Below, one piece after another: positions 27,165 to 36,023 of a DNA stretch of 60,035 nt. Position numbers and translations under genes: made by a program. The stretch's first letter is position 1. Every line of letters begins with the position of its first letter. Below the pieces are notes generated by a model. The model saw nothing but the letters and a program-made list of their open reading frames with translations, did no database searches and was not told where the DNA came from. Source of the DNA: Bacillota bacterium (GTDB lineage: Bacteria > Bacillota > Clostridia > Peptostreptococcales > Anaerovoracaceae); NCBI GenBank assembly GCA_017626845.1, contig JAGAHX010000005.1:1-60035 (forward strand), written 5' to 3'.

Positions 27165-27640
27165 TTTTGCATTTTATCCTGAACAGCAAGCCCGTTTCCA
27201 AAGACCTGGACCCCTCCCGCCGTCTGATCGACGTGCTGCGGGAAGATTTCCTGCTCACCGGCGTTAAGGAGGGCTGCGGCGAAGGGGAATGCGGCTCCTG
27301 TACCATCCTGATGGACGGCCTGCCCGTGCATGCCTGCATGGTGCTGGCGGGTCAGCTGGACGGTCATCGTCTATTGACGATCGAGGGCCTCTCCGCAAGC
27401 GGCGAGCTGGACATCCTTCAGCAGGCTTTTATCGAAAATAACGCGGTGCACTGCGGTTTCTGCACGCCTGGCATGATCATGGCGGCCAAGGGTCTGCTGC
27501 TTCAGAATCCGGATCCGACAGAGGAAGAGATCCGCACCGCCATCTCCGGCAACATCTGCCGCTGCTCCGACTACCGGCAGATCGTGATGGCTGTTAAAGA
27601 TGCGGCGGCGCGTCTTCGCGCGCAGGGAGGTGCCAGATGA
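27161..27640 (+). CDS. Xanthine dehydrogenase-family 2Fe-2S subunit
   Basis: Electron-transfer subunit of 159 aa with two [2Fe-2S] domains. The plant-type cluster uses CGEGECGSC plus a later Cys (HACM); the second uses CGFCTPG and CRCSDY. It starts at an ATGA overlap with the large subunit and ends at an ATGA overlap with the FAD subunit, so the three are coupled. The order large, FeS, FAD is one of the usual arrangements. Confidence 0.94.
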   Translation: MILHFILNSKPVSKDLDPSRRLIDVLREDFLLTGVKEGCGEGECGSCTILMDGLPVHACMVLAGQLDGHRLLTIEGLSASGELDILQQAFIENNAVHCGFCTPGMIMAAKGLLLQNPDPTEEEIRTAISGNICRCSDYRQIVMAVKDAAARLRAQGGAR

Positions 27641-28443
27641 TCTTCACCGTCCCAAAGACTTTAGAGGAACTGCAGACCGCCCTGGCGAACCGCAGCGAAC
27701 GCTTCGTCTTTGCCGCAGGCTGCACGGATATCCTGCCCAAAAAGCTGGGCAAACCCTGGGAAGTGGACGAGATCATCGACCTCACCCACGTGCCGGAGCT
27801 GCAGACCATAGGCACCGGGCCCCAGACCGGCGATTACTTTATCGGCGCCTGCTGCACCCACGCACAGGTCGCGGCGGATCCGGAAGTGCGGAGACACTAT
27901 ACCGCGCTGGCCCAGGCCTGCGAACAGATCGGCTCCGTACAGATACGAAACCGCGGCACCATCGGCGGCAACGTGGCCAACGGCTCGCCCGCGGCGGATA
28001 CGCTGCCCTGCCTTATGGCGCTCGGGGCGGAGATCGAGTGGATCGACGGCGTGTGCATCAAGGGTTTCTGGCTGCCGGGGGCTCAGGCGCCTTCGGCGGG
28101 CTCCGGGACCGTAGTGTCCGCCTTTGCCAAGCTGGGTGACCGCGACATCGTCACCATCGCCCGCATCAGTCTGGCGGTGCGTTCCGTCCTGCGGGGCGGC
28201 AGATATACGAATACGGCAGTGGTGGTGGGAGCCGCCAGCCTGCAGCCCTTCTTCTGCGACGAAGCGGCGGCGGTGCTGGACGGGTCACAGCCCGGCGAAG
28301 TCGACCGGGAAGCCTTTGCCGGCGCCCTGGCCAAAGCCATCGAAGCCAGCATCCCGAACCGGCCCACCATGCCCTACAAGCGCAGCGCGGTGCGGGGCCC
28401 GGCCTTCGACGTGCTGGAGCGGCTGGCAAATTTTGAGCATTGA
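27637..28443 (+). CDS. Xanthine dehydrogenase-family FAD-binding subunit
   Basis: FAD subunit (268 aa) that passes electrons on to NAD or ferredoxin. FAD motifs: AAGCTDILPKK and the stretch RNRGTIGGNVANGSPAAD, followed by the CO-dehydrogenase flavoprotein C-terminal domain (RPTMPYKRSAVRG). It is a little shorter than the usual 280-300 aa; the middle after EIEWIDGVCIKGF seems compact. Last gene of the hydroxylase operon; a regulatory palindrome begins within its stop codon. Confidence 0.92.
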   Translation: MIFTVPKTLEELQTALANRSERFVFAAGCTDILPKKLGKPWEVDEIIDLTHVPELQTIGTGPQTGDYFIGACCTHAQVAADPEVRRHYTALAQACEQIGSVQIRNRGTIGGNVANGSPAADTLPCLMALGAEIEWIDGVCIKGFWLPGAQAPSAGSGTVVSAFAKLGDRDIVTIARISLAVRSVLRGGRYTNTAVVVGAASLQPFFCDEAAAVLDGSQPGEVDREAFAGALAKAIEASIPNRPTMPYKRSAVRGPAFDVLERLANFEH

Positions 28444-28469
28444 AGTGTACTACTATCTATAGTACACTT
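28440..28469 (+). promoter_or_regulatory. Promoter covered by a 10-bp inverted repeat (GntR/YtrA-like operator)
   Basis: AAGTGTACTA (28443-28452) and its exact complement TAGTACACTT (28460-28469) are separated by 7 bases. A possible promoter TTGAAG (28440-28445), 17 bases, TACACT (28463-28468) coincides with the two arms, so binding would block RNA polymerase. The shape resembles operators of YtrA-type GntR repressors that control ABC transporter operons. No such regulator is encoded nearby. Confidence 0.6.
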
Positions 28470-28499
28470 ATACGGTAATACATAAAGGGGGAAATGCGT

Positions 28500-29213
28500 A
28501 TGGATGACAACGCACTCATACGGATCAGGCACGTTCGAAAGGTCTACCTGATGGGAGAGGAGAAGGTCGTGGCGCTGGACGACGTCAGCCTCGACATTTA
28601 CAAGGGGGAATTCGTCTGTTTCCTGGGCACGTCCGGCTCGGGAAAATCCACGTTTCTGAACATGGTCGCAGGGCTCGAAAAGCCGACCCGGGGGGAAGTT
28701 TGGATCGGTAAAGTGCCCATCCACAAGCTCAACGAGGCCCAGGTGACCATCTTCCGCCAGAAAAACATCGGTTTTATCTTCCAGGCCTATCACCTGATGC
28801 AGAGCATGACAGCCCTGGAAAACGTCGCCCTGCCGCTTATGCTGAAAGGTGTGCCCAAGGAGATCCGCGAACCGGCGGCGAAAAAAGCGCTGGCACAGGT
28901 GGGCCTTAAGGGCTACGAAGGGCGCAAGCCCAATCAGATGTCCGGCGGACAGCAGCAGCGCGTCGGCATCGCCCGGGCGCTGGTCGTAAAGCCCAAGATC
29001 ATCTTTGCGGACGAACCCACGGGCAACCTGGACTCTCACACCACGAAGGACGTAATGGACCTCATCTCCAAGGAGACCAAGGAAAACGGCACGACGCTCA
29101 TCCTCGTGACCCACGACAGGAGCATCGCCGATTACGCGGATAAGATCGTAACAATTCAGGATGGCAATATCATCAACGTAGAAGTAAAGGGGAAAAAGAA
29201 TGAGACCGCTTAA
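28500..29213 (+). CDS. MacB/LolD-type ABC transporter ATPase
   Basis: ATP-binding subunit of an ABC system of the MacB/FtsX kind. Walker A is GTSGSGKST, signature [15 protein letters not shown], Walker [15 protein letters not shown]-loop LVTHD. Of two nearby in-frame ATG codons the second (28500) is 8 bases after AGGGGG and is preferred; 237 aa. Its end overlaps the next gene by 14 bases. It probably powers the permease at 31220. Confidence 0.92.
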   Translation: MDDNALIRIRHVRKVYLMGEEKVVALDDVSLDIYKGEFVCFLGTSGSGKSTFLNMVAGLEKPTRGEVWIGKVPIHKLNEAQVTIFRQKNIGFIFQAYHLMQSMTALENVALPLMLKGVPKEIREPAAKKALAQVGLKGYEGRKPNQMSGGQQQRVGIARALVVKPKIIFADEPTGNLDSHTTKDVMDLISKETKENGTTLILVTHDRSIADYADKIVTIQDGNIINVEVKGKKNETA

Positions 29214-31227
29214 ACAAGTTTTAGCCGTTATTCTGCTGGCCGTTCTGTTGGCGGGGATGACCCCGGCAGCGGTGTTCGGGGCGAAAAACGACGTCGTAAA
29301 ACTCACCGTCAGCAGCACGCTGTTCGTGATGCAGGGGGAGTCGTCCTATGTGAACGTGGAAGCGTCAGCTCCGGAAGGAACGGATTATAAACTGGTCCTG
29401 CAGGCAACGGATAAAAACATCACCGTGGACAACGGCACCAGCGGCATCCTTTCCGGAAATGCCAAGCAAACGTTTTCGTTTACGGTGAACAGAAAAGCAG
29501 AAACCGGCTACAAAACACTTACCTTAAAAGCCGTTGACGCTTCGGATTCTACGAATGTCTTAGGGGAACAGAGCGTATACGTAGACGTGGTGGAAAACAT
29601 CAACAGTTTTTCCTCTCTGGGACAGGCGTCCATCAACGTTACCTATGCGATTACCGGGAGCGATTCTCTCACTGCCGGTCAGGTGAATTTTGTTAAGCTG
29701 ACACTGTTTAATCGCGGCAACACGATCATTAATAACGCAAAGGTTGAGATCACTATGCCGGAAGGGCTGACGATCCAGAGCGGTCCAGCATCCCGGAATA
29801 TCGGAACATTCGGCATTGGCGAGACGAATTCCGTGGACTATCCAATCCTCGTGGATCCGGATCTGACAACCGGCAGCTATCCCATTACTGTCAAGGTTTC
29901 CGGCGTACGGGCTGGAGAAGCAAAGGAAGCTTCGGAAGCAATTTATCTTCCTCTGGTCGGCAAAGAAAAGGAAGGCCCCAAAGACGAATCCGTACCTCTC
30001 CTCATCATCGATTCCTTCGATTATGGCAACGGAAACGGCATCCTGAAGAGAGATGCGGACTTCAACCTCAAGATGACCTTCCTGAACACCGGCTCCAAGG
30101 ATATCCACAACGTAGTAATCAGTGTGCTGGATAATGCCGGACTGGTCGTTCCCACGGGCAGCAGCTTCATCAAAATAGACTCCATCAAGGCCGGCGAGAA
30201 GGTGGATGGCTCCATTGGCCTTCGCACGGTAAAGGATGCGGATATTACCCAGACGTCTCTTGCAGTCGACATGAAGTACCTGGATCCGGACAACAAGCAG
30301 GTAGACAACACCTATCCTATCGTGGTCATCGTAGAGAAGAAGCCCGACGAAAGCAAGTCCGGCGGCGTGGCGAATCCGATCCTGATGGTCACCAACTACA
30401 GCTTCGGCAGCGATAAGGCGGTCATGGCAAACAGCCAGTTCCCGCTTAGCCTTACCATCACCAACACCTCGGCCAAGACCCTGCGCAACATCAAGGTCAC
30501 GGTGCAGGATTCCACCGGCTCCATCCTGCCGGCGGAAGGCAGCAACAGTTTCTTCATCAACAGCATCGGCGCGGGCGGCTCCTACGGCAAGCTGATGCCC
30601 ATGGCCGTCAGCAACGATATCAAGGCGGGCGTTTCCACCATCGCAGTCAACATGAGCTACGAGGATATGGATGCCCACACCTTTACGTCTTCGGATACGA
30701 TCACGGTACCTGTAACGCTGCAGGACAGACTCGTCATTGACGACGTTCTCGATCCGGGTTATCTGGTGGCCGGCGAGATGGGCTATGCCCAGATCAAGTA
30801 CTATAACATGGGTCAGACCACCCTCAACAACCTGCGCATCGCGGTCTCCGGCGACTTTACCATCGACGGCGACAGCAGCCAGTACGTGGGCAACATGGCC
30901 AACGGCAGAAGCGACTACTTCTCCTTCAACTTCATGCCCAACAGCGAGGGCGACATGAACGGCAAGGCCGTCTTCACCTACGAGAACGCCCAGGGCGAGG
31001 AACAGGTGATCGAGAAGGAATTCACCTTCAATATCCAGCCCGCGCCGGAATTCGATCCCAACGAGATGGACTTCCCTGTGGAAGAGGAAAAGCACGGCTT
31101 CGCAGCCCTGCCCATCTGGGGCAAGGGGCTGGTAGCGCTCGGTGTCCTTCTGGCGGTCATCCTGGCCATCAAAGGCATCAAGAAGCACAAGAAAGCGAAA
31201 GCGGAGGCGCTGACCCTCGATGAGTAA
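29200..31227 (+). CDS. Secreted/membrane protein with tandem CARDB-like beta domains
   Basis: A 675-aa exported protein: signal peptide (ending PAAVFGA), a long beta-rich outer part of several Ig/CARDB/NPCBM-NEW3-like modules (repeated turns such as VNFVKLTLFNRGNTIINNAKVE, here abbreviated, and PLSLTITNTSAKTLRNIKV), then one membrane helix near residue 645 and a Lys-rich tail. Placed between ATPase and permease with overlaps on both sides, it takes the position where MacA-like adaptor proteins stand in Gram-negative systems. It may be the outer partner of the transporter; function is inferred. Confidence 0.75.
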   Translation: MRPLKQVLAVILLAVLLAGMTPAAVFGAKNDVVKLTVSSTLFVMQGESSYVNVEASAPEGTDYKLVLQATDKNITVDNGTSGILSGNAKQTFSFTVNRKAETGYKTLTLKAVDASDSTNVLGEQSVYVDVVENINSFSSLGQASINVTYAITGSDSLTAGQVNFVKLTLFNRGNTIINNAKVEITMPEGLTIQSGPASRNIGTFGIGETNSVDYPILVDPDLTTGSYPITVKVSGVRAGEAKEASEAIYLPLVGKEKEGPKDESVPLLIIDSFDYGNGNGILKRDADFNLKMTFLNTGSKDIHNVVISVLDNAGLVVPTGSSFIKIDSIKAGEKVDGSIGLRTVKDADITQTSLAVDMKYLDPDNKQVDNTYPIVVIVEKKPDESKSGGVANPILMVTNYSFGSDKAVMANSQFPLSLTITNTSAKTLRNIKVTVQDSTGSILPAEGSNSFFINSIGAGGSYGKLMPMAVSNDIKAGVSTIAVNMSYEDMDAHTFTSSDTITVPVTLQDRLVIDDVLDPGYLVAGEMGYAQIKYYNMGQTTLNNLRIAVSGDFTIDGDSSQYVGNMANGRSDYFSFNFMPNSEGDMNGKAVFTYENAQGEEQVIEKEFTFNIQPAPEFDPNEMDFPVEEEKHGFAALPIWGKGLVALGVLLAVILAIKGIKKHKKAKAEALTLDE

Positions 31228-32539
31228 TAAGGATATTCTGCAGCTCTGCTTCGGGAATCTCCTTCGCCGCCGCACGCGGACGATCCTGTCCGTCATCGGC
31301 GTCATCATCGGCACCACCGCCATCATTGTCATGATCTCCATCGGTATGGGCCTGTCCTACGGCTACCAGGAACAACTGGAGTCCTTCGGCAATCTGCACA
31401 TGGTGGAGGTGTACAACAGCGGCGGGGGGATGTCCTCGAACGGGCAAACCAACAAAATGGACGACCGGACCATCGCGAAGATGGAGAAGATCGACGGGGT
31501 CACCGTAATATCCCCCCAGATCTCCCAATACGTCGTCATCGCGGGCGACCATAAGCGGTCGGAGCGCCAGATTATCGGCGTGCGTACGGAGATGCTGGAG
31601 GCCTTGAATCTGGAAGTGGAGAAGGGCCGCATGATCAACGAGTCCGACAAGAACGGACTGCTGTTCGGCAAGACGGCGGCCGCCATGTTCTATGACCCCC
31701 GCAGGCAGCAGGGGGCGGACTGGGGCAGCACCGAGCCGGCCATTGACCCCTTACAGAAGTTCATCATCACGAACGACTGGGATTACGGCACGAACCAGGA
31801 GGGCCAGAACATGGGCGAGACCCAGCCCATTCAGATCGAGGCCCAGGGCGTCGGCATGATGGCCAGCGCCGACAACGAGTATACGTACAACATTTATACG
31901 ACCATCGAATTTGCCCAGAAGGTAAAGGACGAATTCGAGAAAGCCCAGAACGGCGGGCGCCCTTCGAACAACCCCCAGGGCAACGAATACCAGGATCTGA
32001 TGGTCTACGTGGCGGATCTGGACAAGGTCGCTTCCGTAAGCGAGACCATCCGCACGGACTACGGCTTCGGCACCTTCTCCCTGAACGACATGCTCAAGGA
32101 GATGCAGAAGACCGCCAACATGATCGAGGCTGTGCTGGGCGGCATCGGCGGCATTTCGCTGCTGGTCGCGGCCATCGGTATCGCCAACACGATGATCATG
32201 TCCGTGTACGAGCGGACGAGAGAGATCTCCGTCATGAAGGTCATCGGTGCCAGCTTAAAGGATATCCGCAAGATGTTCCTGCTGGAAGCCGGCATGATCG
32301 GCTTCGGCGGCGGGGTCATCGGGGTGGCCTTAAGCTACGGCATCTCTTACGTGATGAACCACTTCCTGTCCGGCGCCATCGGCGGCGCTTTCGGCATGGG
32401 AAGCAAGGTCTCCATCATTCCGATCTGGCTGGTCTTGGCCGCGCTGGCGTTCTCCACCATGGTGGGCGTCGTGTCCGGTTACAGCCCGGCTCAGCGCGCC
32501 ATGAACATGTCCGTGCTGGAAGGATTGAAGAACGAGTAA
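31220..32539 (+). CDS. MacB/FtsX-type ABC transporter permease
   Basis: Permease of 439 aa with the MacB layout: an N-terminal helix after LLRRRTRTILSVIGVIIG, a large outer domain of about 230 residues, then three C-terminal helices starting near VLGGIGGISLLVAAIGIANTM (shortened), with the conserved YERTREISVMKVIGAS loop and a final helix before SVLEGLKNE. It overlaps the preceding gene by 8 bases. Such systems often move peptides, lipids or act as mechanotransmitters; the substrate here is unknown. Confidence 0.9.
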   Translation: MSNKDILQLCFGNLLRRRTRTILSVIGVIIGTTAIIVMISIGMGLSYGYQEQLESFGNLHMVEVYNSGGGMSSNGQTNKMDDRTIAKMEKIDGVTVISPQISQYVVIAGDHKRSERQIIGVRTEMLEALNLEVEKGRMINESDKNGLLFGKTAAAMFYDPRRQQGADWGSTEPAIDPLQKFIITNDWDYGTNQEGQNMGETQPIQIEAQGVGMMASADNEYTYNIYTTIEFAQKVKDEFEKAQNGGRPSNNPQGNEYQDLMVYVADLDKVASVSETIRTDYGFGTFSLNDMLKEMQKTANMIEAVLGGIGGISLLVAAIGIANTMIMSVYERTREISVMKVIGASLKDIRKMFLLEAGMIGFGGGVIGVALSYGISYVMNHFLSGAIGGAFGMGSKVSIIPIWLVLAALAFSTMVGVVSGYSPAQRAMNMSVLEGLKNE

Positions 32540-32547
32540 TTCAATAT

Positions 32548-32606
32548 GTCCCTTCGACAGGCTCAGGGACCGTCTATGCTACGGTCGCTGAGCCTGTCGA
32601 AGCGAC
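32548..32606. repeat. REP-like palindrome, copy 2
   Basis: Two 26-base arms around CCTTCGACAGGCTCAG with a 7-base loop. They pair except at two symmetric positions. Same family as 22702-22750, with longer arms. Confidence 0.85.
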
Positions 32607-32635
32607 GGGAAAAGCATTCAATTCTCAACTTTTTC

Positions 32636-32664
32636 TTGACTCTTATATTTTTATTCTGTAAAAT
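32636..32664 (+). promoter_or_regulatory. Promoter of the rplM-rpsI operon
   Basis: TTGACT (32636-32641), 17 bases, TAAAAT (32659-32664). The expected start is close to G32671, the first base of the leader RNA closing stem. Confidence 0.8.
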
Positions 32665-32670
32665 ATTTGA

Positions 32671-32787
32671 GCGTGACAACAAAGGCACAGGCCCCAGAGG
32701 CCCTAGGCCGAGCTATTCGTAGTAGTGCCGAAACCGATGGTTGGACCCATCAGAGTAGGCGTCGAAATCTATGGGCGGGTCACGCCC
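32671..32787 (+). ncRNA. Structured leader RNA in front of rplM (class not recognised)
   Basis: The expected transcript begins with GCGTGAC, which pairs with GTCACGC at 32779-32785 and closes a multibranched fold. Inner helices: GGCAC/GTGCC (32684-32688 / 32725-32729), a UUCG-capped CUA/UAG hairpin (32713-32722), GATGG/CCATC (32736-32740 / 32747-32751) and GTAG/CTAT. An alternative hairpin GGGCG/CGCCC (32773-32777 / 32783-32787) uses the 3' strand of the closing stem and would exclude it. The rplM ribosome site lies about 20 bases further on. The position fits autogenous control by L13 or a ligand switch; it is not the known short L13 leader as I remember it. Confidence 0.6.
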
Positions 32788-32821
32788 CGCACATATGAGT
32801 AGACAAGGAGGTATTTGAACC

Positions 32822-33250
32822 ATGTCCAGTTACATTGCAAAGCCTTCTGAGGTCGAAAGAAAGTGGTACATCCTGGATGCAGAAGGAAAGACCCTCGGTC
32901 ACCTGGCATCCGAAGCCGCTTCCATTCTCAGAGGCAAGAAGAAGCCGACTTACACCCCGTACATCGACTGCGGCGATTACGTGATCGTAATCAACGCCGA
33001 GAAGATCGAAGTCACCGGCAAGAAGGCTAAGGAAAAGATCTACAAGCATCACACCGGTTATCCCGGCGGACTCAGAGAGATCACCTTCGAAAAGCTGCAG
33101 GCTAAGGATCCGGAAGAGATCATCCGCCACGCAGTCAAGGGCATGATGCCCAAGGGACCCATGGGTCGCCAGATGTACAAGAAGCTGAAGGTCTATGCAG
33201 GCCCCGAGCACAAGCACGCAGCTCAGAAGCCTGAAGTTTGGGAATTCTAA
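32822..33250 (+). CDS. rplM: 50S ribosomal protein L13
   Basis: Large-subunit ribosomal protein, 142 aa. Family motifs: [20 protein letters not shown], the [18 protein letters not shown] strand, [13 protein letters not shown] and the C-terminal [18 protein letters not shown]. The ATG follows AAGGAGG. The usual partner rpsI follows 18 bases later. The preceding structured leader suggests control at the RNA level. Confidence 0.98.
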   Translation: MSSYIAKPSEVERKWYILDAEGKTLGHLASEAASILRGKKKPTYTPYIDCGDYVIVINAEKIEVTGKKAKEKIYKHHTGYPGGLREITFEKLQAKDPEEIIRHAVKGMMPKGPMGRQMYKKLKVYAGPEHKHAAQKPEVWEF

Positions 33251-33268
33251 GGAAGGGAGGAGTAGAAA

Positions 33269-33661
33269 ATGGCTAAAATGCAATATTGCGGAACCGGCAG
33301 AAGAAAGTCTTCCGTCGCCAGAGTAAGACTCGTCCCCGGCAACGGCAACATCACCGTTAACAAGAAGTCCCTGGACGACTATTTCGGAATGGAACTGCTG
33401 AAGAGAGAGGTCAGAAGACCCCTGCAGCTCGTCGCAGCAGACAGCAAGTTCGACGTGATCGCTACCGTTTACGGCGGCGGCACCACCGGTCAGAGCGGCG
33501 CTCTGCGCCACGGCATCTCCAGAGCTCTGTGCCAGGCTGATCCTGAGAACAGACCTGCCCTGAAGGCCGCCGGTTTCCTGACCAGAGACCCGAGAATGAA
33601 GGAAAGAAAGAAGTACGGCCTGAAGAAGGCCAGAAGAGCTTCCCAGTTCTCCAAGCGTTAA
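33269..33661 (+). CDS. rpsI: 30S ribosomal protein S9
   Basis: Small-subunit ribosomal protein, 130 aa. Typical sequence [38 protein letters not shown] and the basic tail [12 protein letters not shown] that reaches the P-site tRNA. The start follows AGGGAGGAG. A terminator segment that is duplicated 2.8 kb downstream begins exactly at its stop codon. Confidence 0.98.
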   Translation: MAKMQYCGTGRRKSSVARVRLVPGNGNITVNKKSLDDYFGMELLKREVRRPLQLVAADSKFDVIATVYGGGTTGQSGALRHGISRALCQADPENRPALKAAGFLTRDPRMKERKKYGLKKARRASQFSKR

Positions 33662-33720
33662 TCTGTACGCACAACACAGAAGCAAAGAGGATGGCATCCA
33701 TTGGGTGCCATCTTTTTTCG
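33661..33720 (+). repeat. Terminator segment, copy 1 of a 60-bp direct repeat
   Basis: Starts at the rpsI stop codon. It contains an intrinsic terminator, GATGGCA / TGCCATC (33690-33696 / 33706-33712) plus TTTTTT. About 55 of 60 bases recur in the same orientation at 36477-36535. Confidence 0.9.
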
Positions 33721-33787
33721 TTTGTAACGGTTCTGTAATTGATTTCCAACCGCACTATGATAGACTGAAGGAAAAGGAGGTGACCCC

Positions 33788-34666
33788 ATGAAAAAACGTC
33801 ATGTAAGCGGAATCTTGGCGACGGTGATCTGCGCTGCGGTGCTGGCCTATGTTTTTCTTTGGCCTCATTCGCTGTACGATATCGCCTGGCTGGGTGAAGG
33901 CCGAGGCGAAGCGGAGACGGTCCGGATCCAGGAGCGCGTCGCCGGGGAAGATCCTCTTACGATCGACGTGACCCTTCCAAAAGCAGATTCCTCTGCCTTC
34001 CTGGATGTGATGCGCGATGCATCTGCACACTTTCTTCTTCCCGGGCGGCAGACCGTATTTCACGGAAATTCCTATTTGGTCACGCTGGGCAATCAACAGG
34101 TCCGATCGGAAGTAGTGATCTCGGAACAGGGCCGGATCAGTCAGCAATCCCCGGGCGGCCGCAGATGGGGAGAAGGGACGTTTCGCATCAATAAAAAGGA
34201 TCAGGAAAGGATTTGGAGCCTCTGTGAAGCGTGGACGGATCCAAACGGCAAGTATCCCGGACTGGCTTTCCTGCGGGAATTCTTTACGATCGGCAAGGGA
34301 GGCCGTTCGGAATTCGTGGATGTACAGGCCCCGGACGGCGTGTACGGCGGCGGTGCGGTCGAGACTTTGTATTCCGGCATCGAACCATATATGACGGAGC
34401 GCGGCTTCGAAAACGTATTACTAGGACGGTCTTTGTATGATCTGGAGTACCTTTGCAAGCAAAAGGGCGAGAACTGGCTCTGTGGCTACATAGAAGTCTC
34501 TCCCGGGTCCGAGCCCGGCTATTTCTTCTATCGTATCGGCTTGGTTGAAGAAACCTCGGACCATCCCTGGAACTATTGGTTCACAGGCAATTATTTTGTC
34601 AGCGAAGACGGTCTGGTGGATGCATTCTATATCGACCTGAAAGGTGCGGCATGGGTCGCAGAGTAA
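33788..34666 (+). CDS. Hypothetical exported protein
   Basis: Not recognised. A 292-aa protein with an N-terminal hydrophobic segment after MKKRHVSG, so membrane-anchored or secreted; the rest is a mixed soluble domain rich in aromatic residues near its end (FTGNYFVSEDGLVDAFYIDL). It starts after AAGGAGGTGA. It is the first gene of the islet behind rpsI and lies 13 bases before the next gene. Third-position GC is lower than in the housekeeping genes nearby. Confidence 0.7.
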   Translation: MKKRHVSGILATVICAAVLAYVFLWPHSLYDIAWLGEGRGEAETVRIQERVAGEDPLTIDVTLPKADSSAFLDVMRDASAHFLLPGRQTVFHGNSYLVTLGNQQVRSEVVISEQGRISQQSPGGRRWGEGTFRINKKDQERIWSLCEAWTDPNGKYPGLAFLREFFTIGKGGRSEFVDVQAPDGVYGGGAVETLYSGIEPYMTERGFENVLLGRSLYDLEYLCKQKGENWLCGYIEVSPGSEPGYFFYRIGLVEETSDHPWNYWFTGNYFVSEDGLVDAFYIDLKGAAWVAE

Positions 34667-34679
34667 AAGGGAGTATTCG

Positions 34680-35417
34680 ATGAGCAAGGGTTCAAAACTA
34701 ACAATCTACCAAAAGATCATCCTGGCTGTGCTGCTCGTTATGGTCTTGGTATTTTCTGTGCTGTATTGGGTCACGCTGCACAGAGAGGGCTTTCGCTATC
34801 TCGATATGATCCTCGTGCCTTCGGAAGAGGACGGGAAAACGGTGTATTCCGGTAGACACCACGGCGTTGTACCTACATCCTTTAGCGTCGCTGCGGACGG
34901 CACCGTGGTATTTCAGTATGGGGAGGAGACGTTCGGCCCTTATACGCTGCAGGAGGATCCTTCCGCGATCCCGGAGAAAATGCCGATGGAGTATTCCGGA
35001 AAAGATATCAGGGGCTTGGAACTTCGATGCGGCGAACAGGTGATCTTCCGCGGCTGCGAAATCCTATTCGGATCGAATCGTTTGCTGTTTACATCGAACG
35101 GAAGCAGCGTCAGCAGTATTTCATTGACCATGGAAGACGAGGTCGAACCTTCGGTTTACGAACTGATCGATCTGATGTCCGGCCCCAAACTGACGCATAA
35201 AGGGGACGTTTTTGGCTGGTTCAGCGGCCTGCTCCTCTGCGCTGTGACCGCCTTCAGCATCCTGTTCGCCGACGAGCTGTTCCGCTGGCATCTTCGTTTT
35301 CGGATCGCCGACCCGGAGAATGCGGAGCCTTCCGATTGGGAGATCGCCAGTCGTTATATAGCCTGGACGGTGTTCCCGGTCTTGGCCTTGTTCGTGTTTG
35401 TTATGGGATTGAGGTAA
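34680..35417 (+). CDS. Hypothetical membrane protein
   Basis: Not recognised. 245 aa with one hydrophobic helix near residues 12-35, an outer domain of about 150 residues and two further helices near the C-terminus (FGWFSGLLLCAVTAFSILFA and the last 20 residues). The ATG at 34680 follows AAAAGGGAG. Probably co-expressed with the preceding exported protein. Confidence 0.7.
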   Translation: MSKGSKLTIYQKIILAVLLVMVLVFSVLYWVTLHREGFRYLDMILVPSEEDGKTVYSGRHHGVVPTSFSVAADGTVVFQYGEETFGPYTLQEDPSAIPEKMPMEYSGKDIRGLELRCGEQVIFRGCEILFGSNRLLFTSNGSSVSSISLTMEDEVEPSVYELIDLMSGPKLTHKGDVFGWFSGLLLCAVTAFSILFADELFRWHLRFRIADPENAEPSDWEIASRYIAWTVFPVLALFVFVMGLR

Positions 35418-35432
35418 ATGGGAGGTCCCATC

Positions 35433-35564
35433 ATGATAGATATTGTTGTTCTTATTGCGATAATCCATATTCTTTACGCAGGAACTCGTGAACTCTTGAA
35501 ACGAAGAAAACAAATGAAGGAGTATGACAGGGTTTCAAAAGAGAAAGAGGAACGGATTGACTAA
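35433..35564 (+). CDS. Small membrane protein of 43 residues
   Basis: A short frame with a good ribosome site (GGGAGG, 7 bases before the ATG). It encodes a hydrophobic helix (IDIVVLIAIIHILYAG) followed by a charged tail (RELLKRRKQMKEYDR). It is 15 bases after the previous gene and 25 before the next. Function unknown. Confidence 0.55.
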   Translation: MIDIVVLIAIIHILYAGTRELLKRRKQMKEYDRVSKEKEERID

Positions 35565-35589
35565 ACTGAAGGCAAAGGAGGTGCAAGAG

Positions 35590-36000
35590 ATGAACCTGCT
35601 GCGGCAACCTTTCCAGGTTCCCCAATATGATACGAAACAGAGCAGATGGAAAACGAACCGGGATGGCCTTAATTTCAAAGACATCCTGACGTTTTTGATT
35701 GCGCTGTTGATTTTGGCTTCCATCCTCCTGCTGACTCCCACAACCCCGGAACGTGCCGTTCGCTGGGCGCTGGTCAAAGACCTCCAGCCGGTAGCGGCTT
35801 TTCAGGTCAAATTGATGCCCTCTGCGGTCGAAATTCCGTTGAGCGATCAGTCCTATTACGAAGAAGAGGATATGAAGATCTATCAAGTGGATGCAGCGCA
35901 CTACCTGCCGCAGACTATGGACACGAAAACGCCTATGTTATACTGGGATGTAAGAAAAGCCGGGATCTTTTATATCGCTGAATGGAACGGTGCAGGATAG
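35590..36000 (+). CDS. Hypothetical single-pass membrane protein
   Basis: Not recognised. 136 aa, start after AAAGGAGGTG; one helix near residues 30-52 (DILTFLIALLILASILLL) and an outer domain of about 80 residues ending VRKAGIFYIAEWNGAG. It belongs to the same islet and strand as its neighbours. Confidence 0.65.
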   Translation: MNLLRQPFQVPQYDTKQSRWKTNRDGLNFKDILTFLIALLILASILLLTPTTPERAVRWALVKDLQPVAAFQVKLMPSAVEIPLSDQSYYEEEDMKIYQVDAAHYLPQTMDTKTPMLYWDVRKAGIFYIAEWNGAG

Positions 36001-36023
36001 TCTGCAAAGGAATCAAGAGGAGT

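Noticed and set aside
32671-32787. tRNA or known L13 leader
   Set aside because: The fold has no acceptor/CCA or anticodon arm, and the sequence does not resemble the short L13 leader as far as I can recall.
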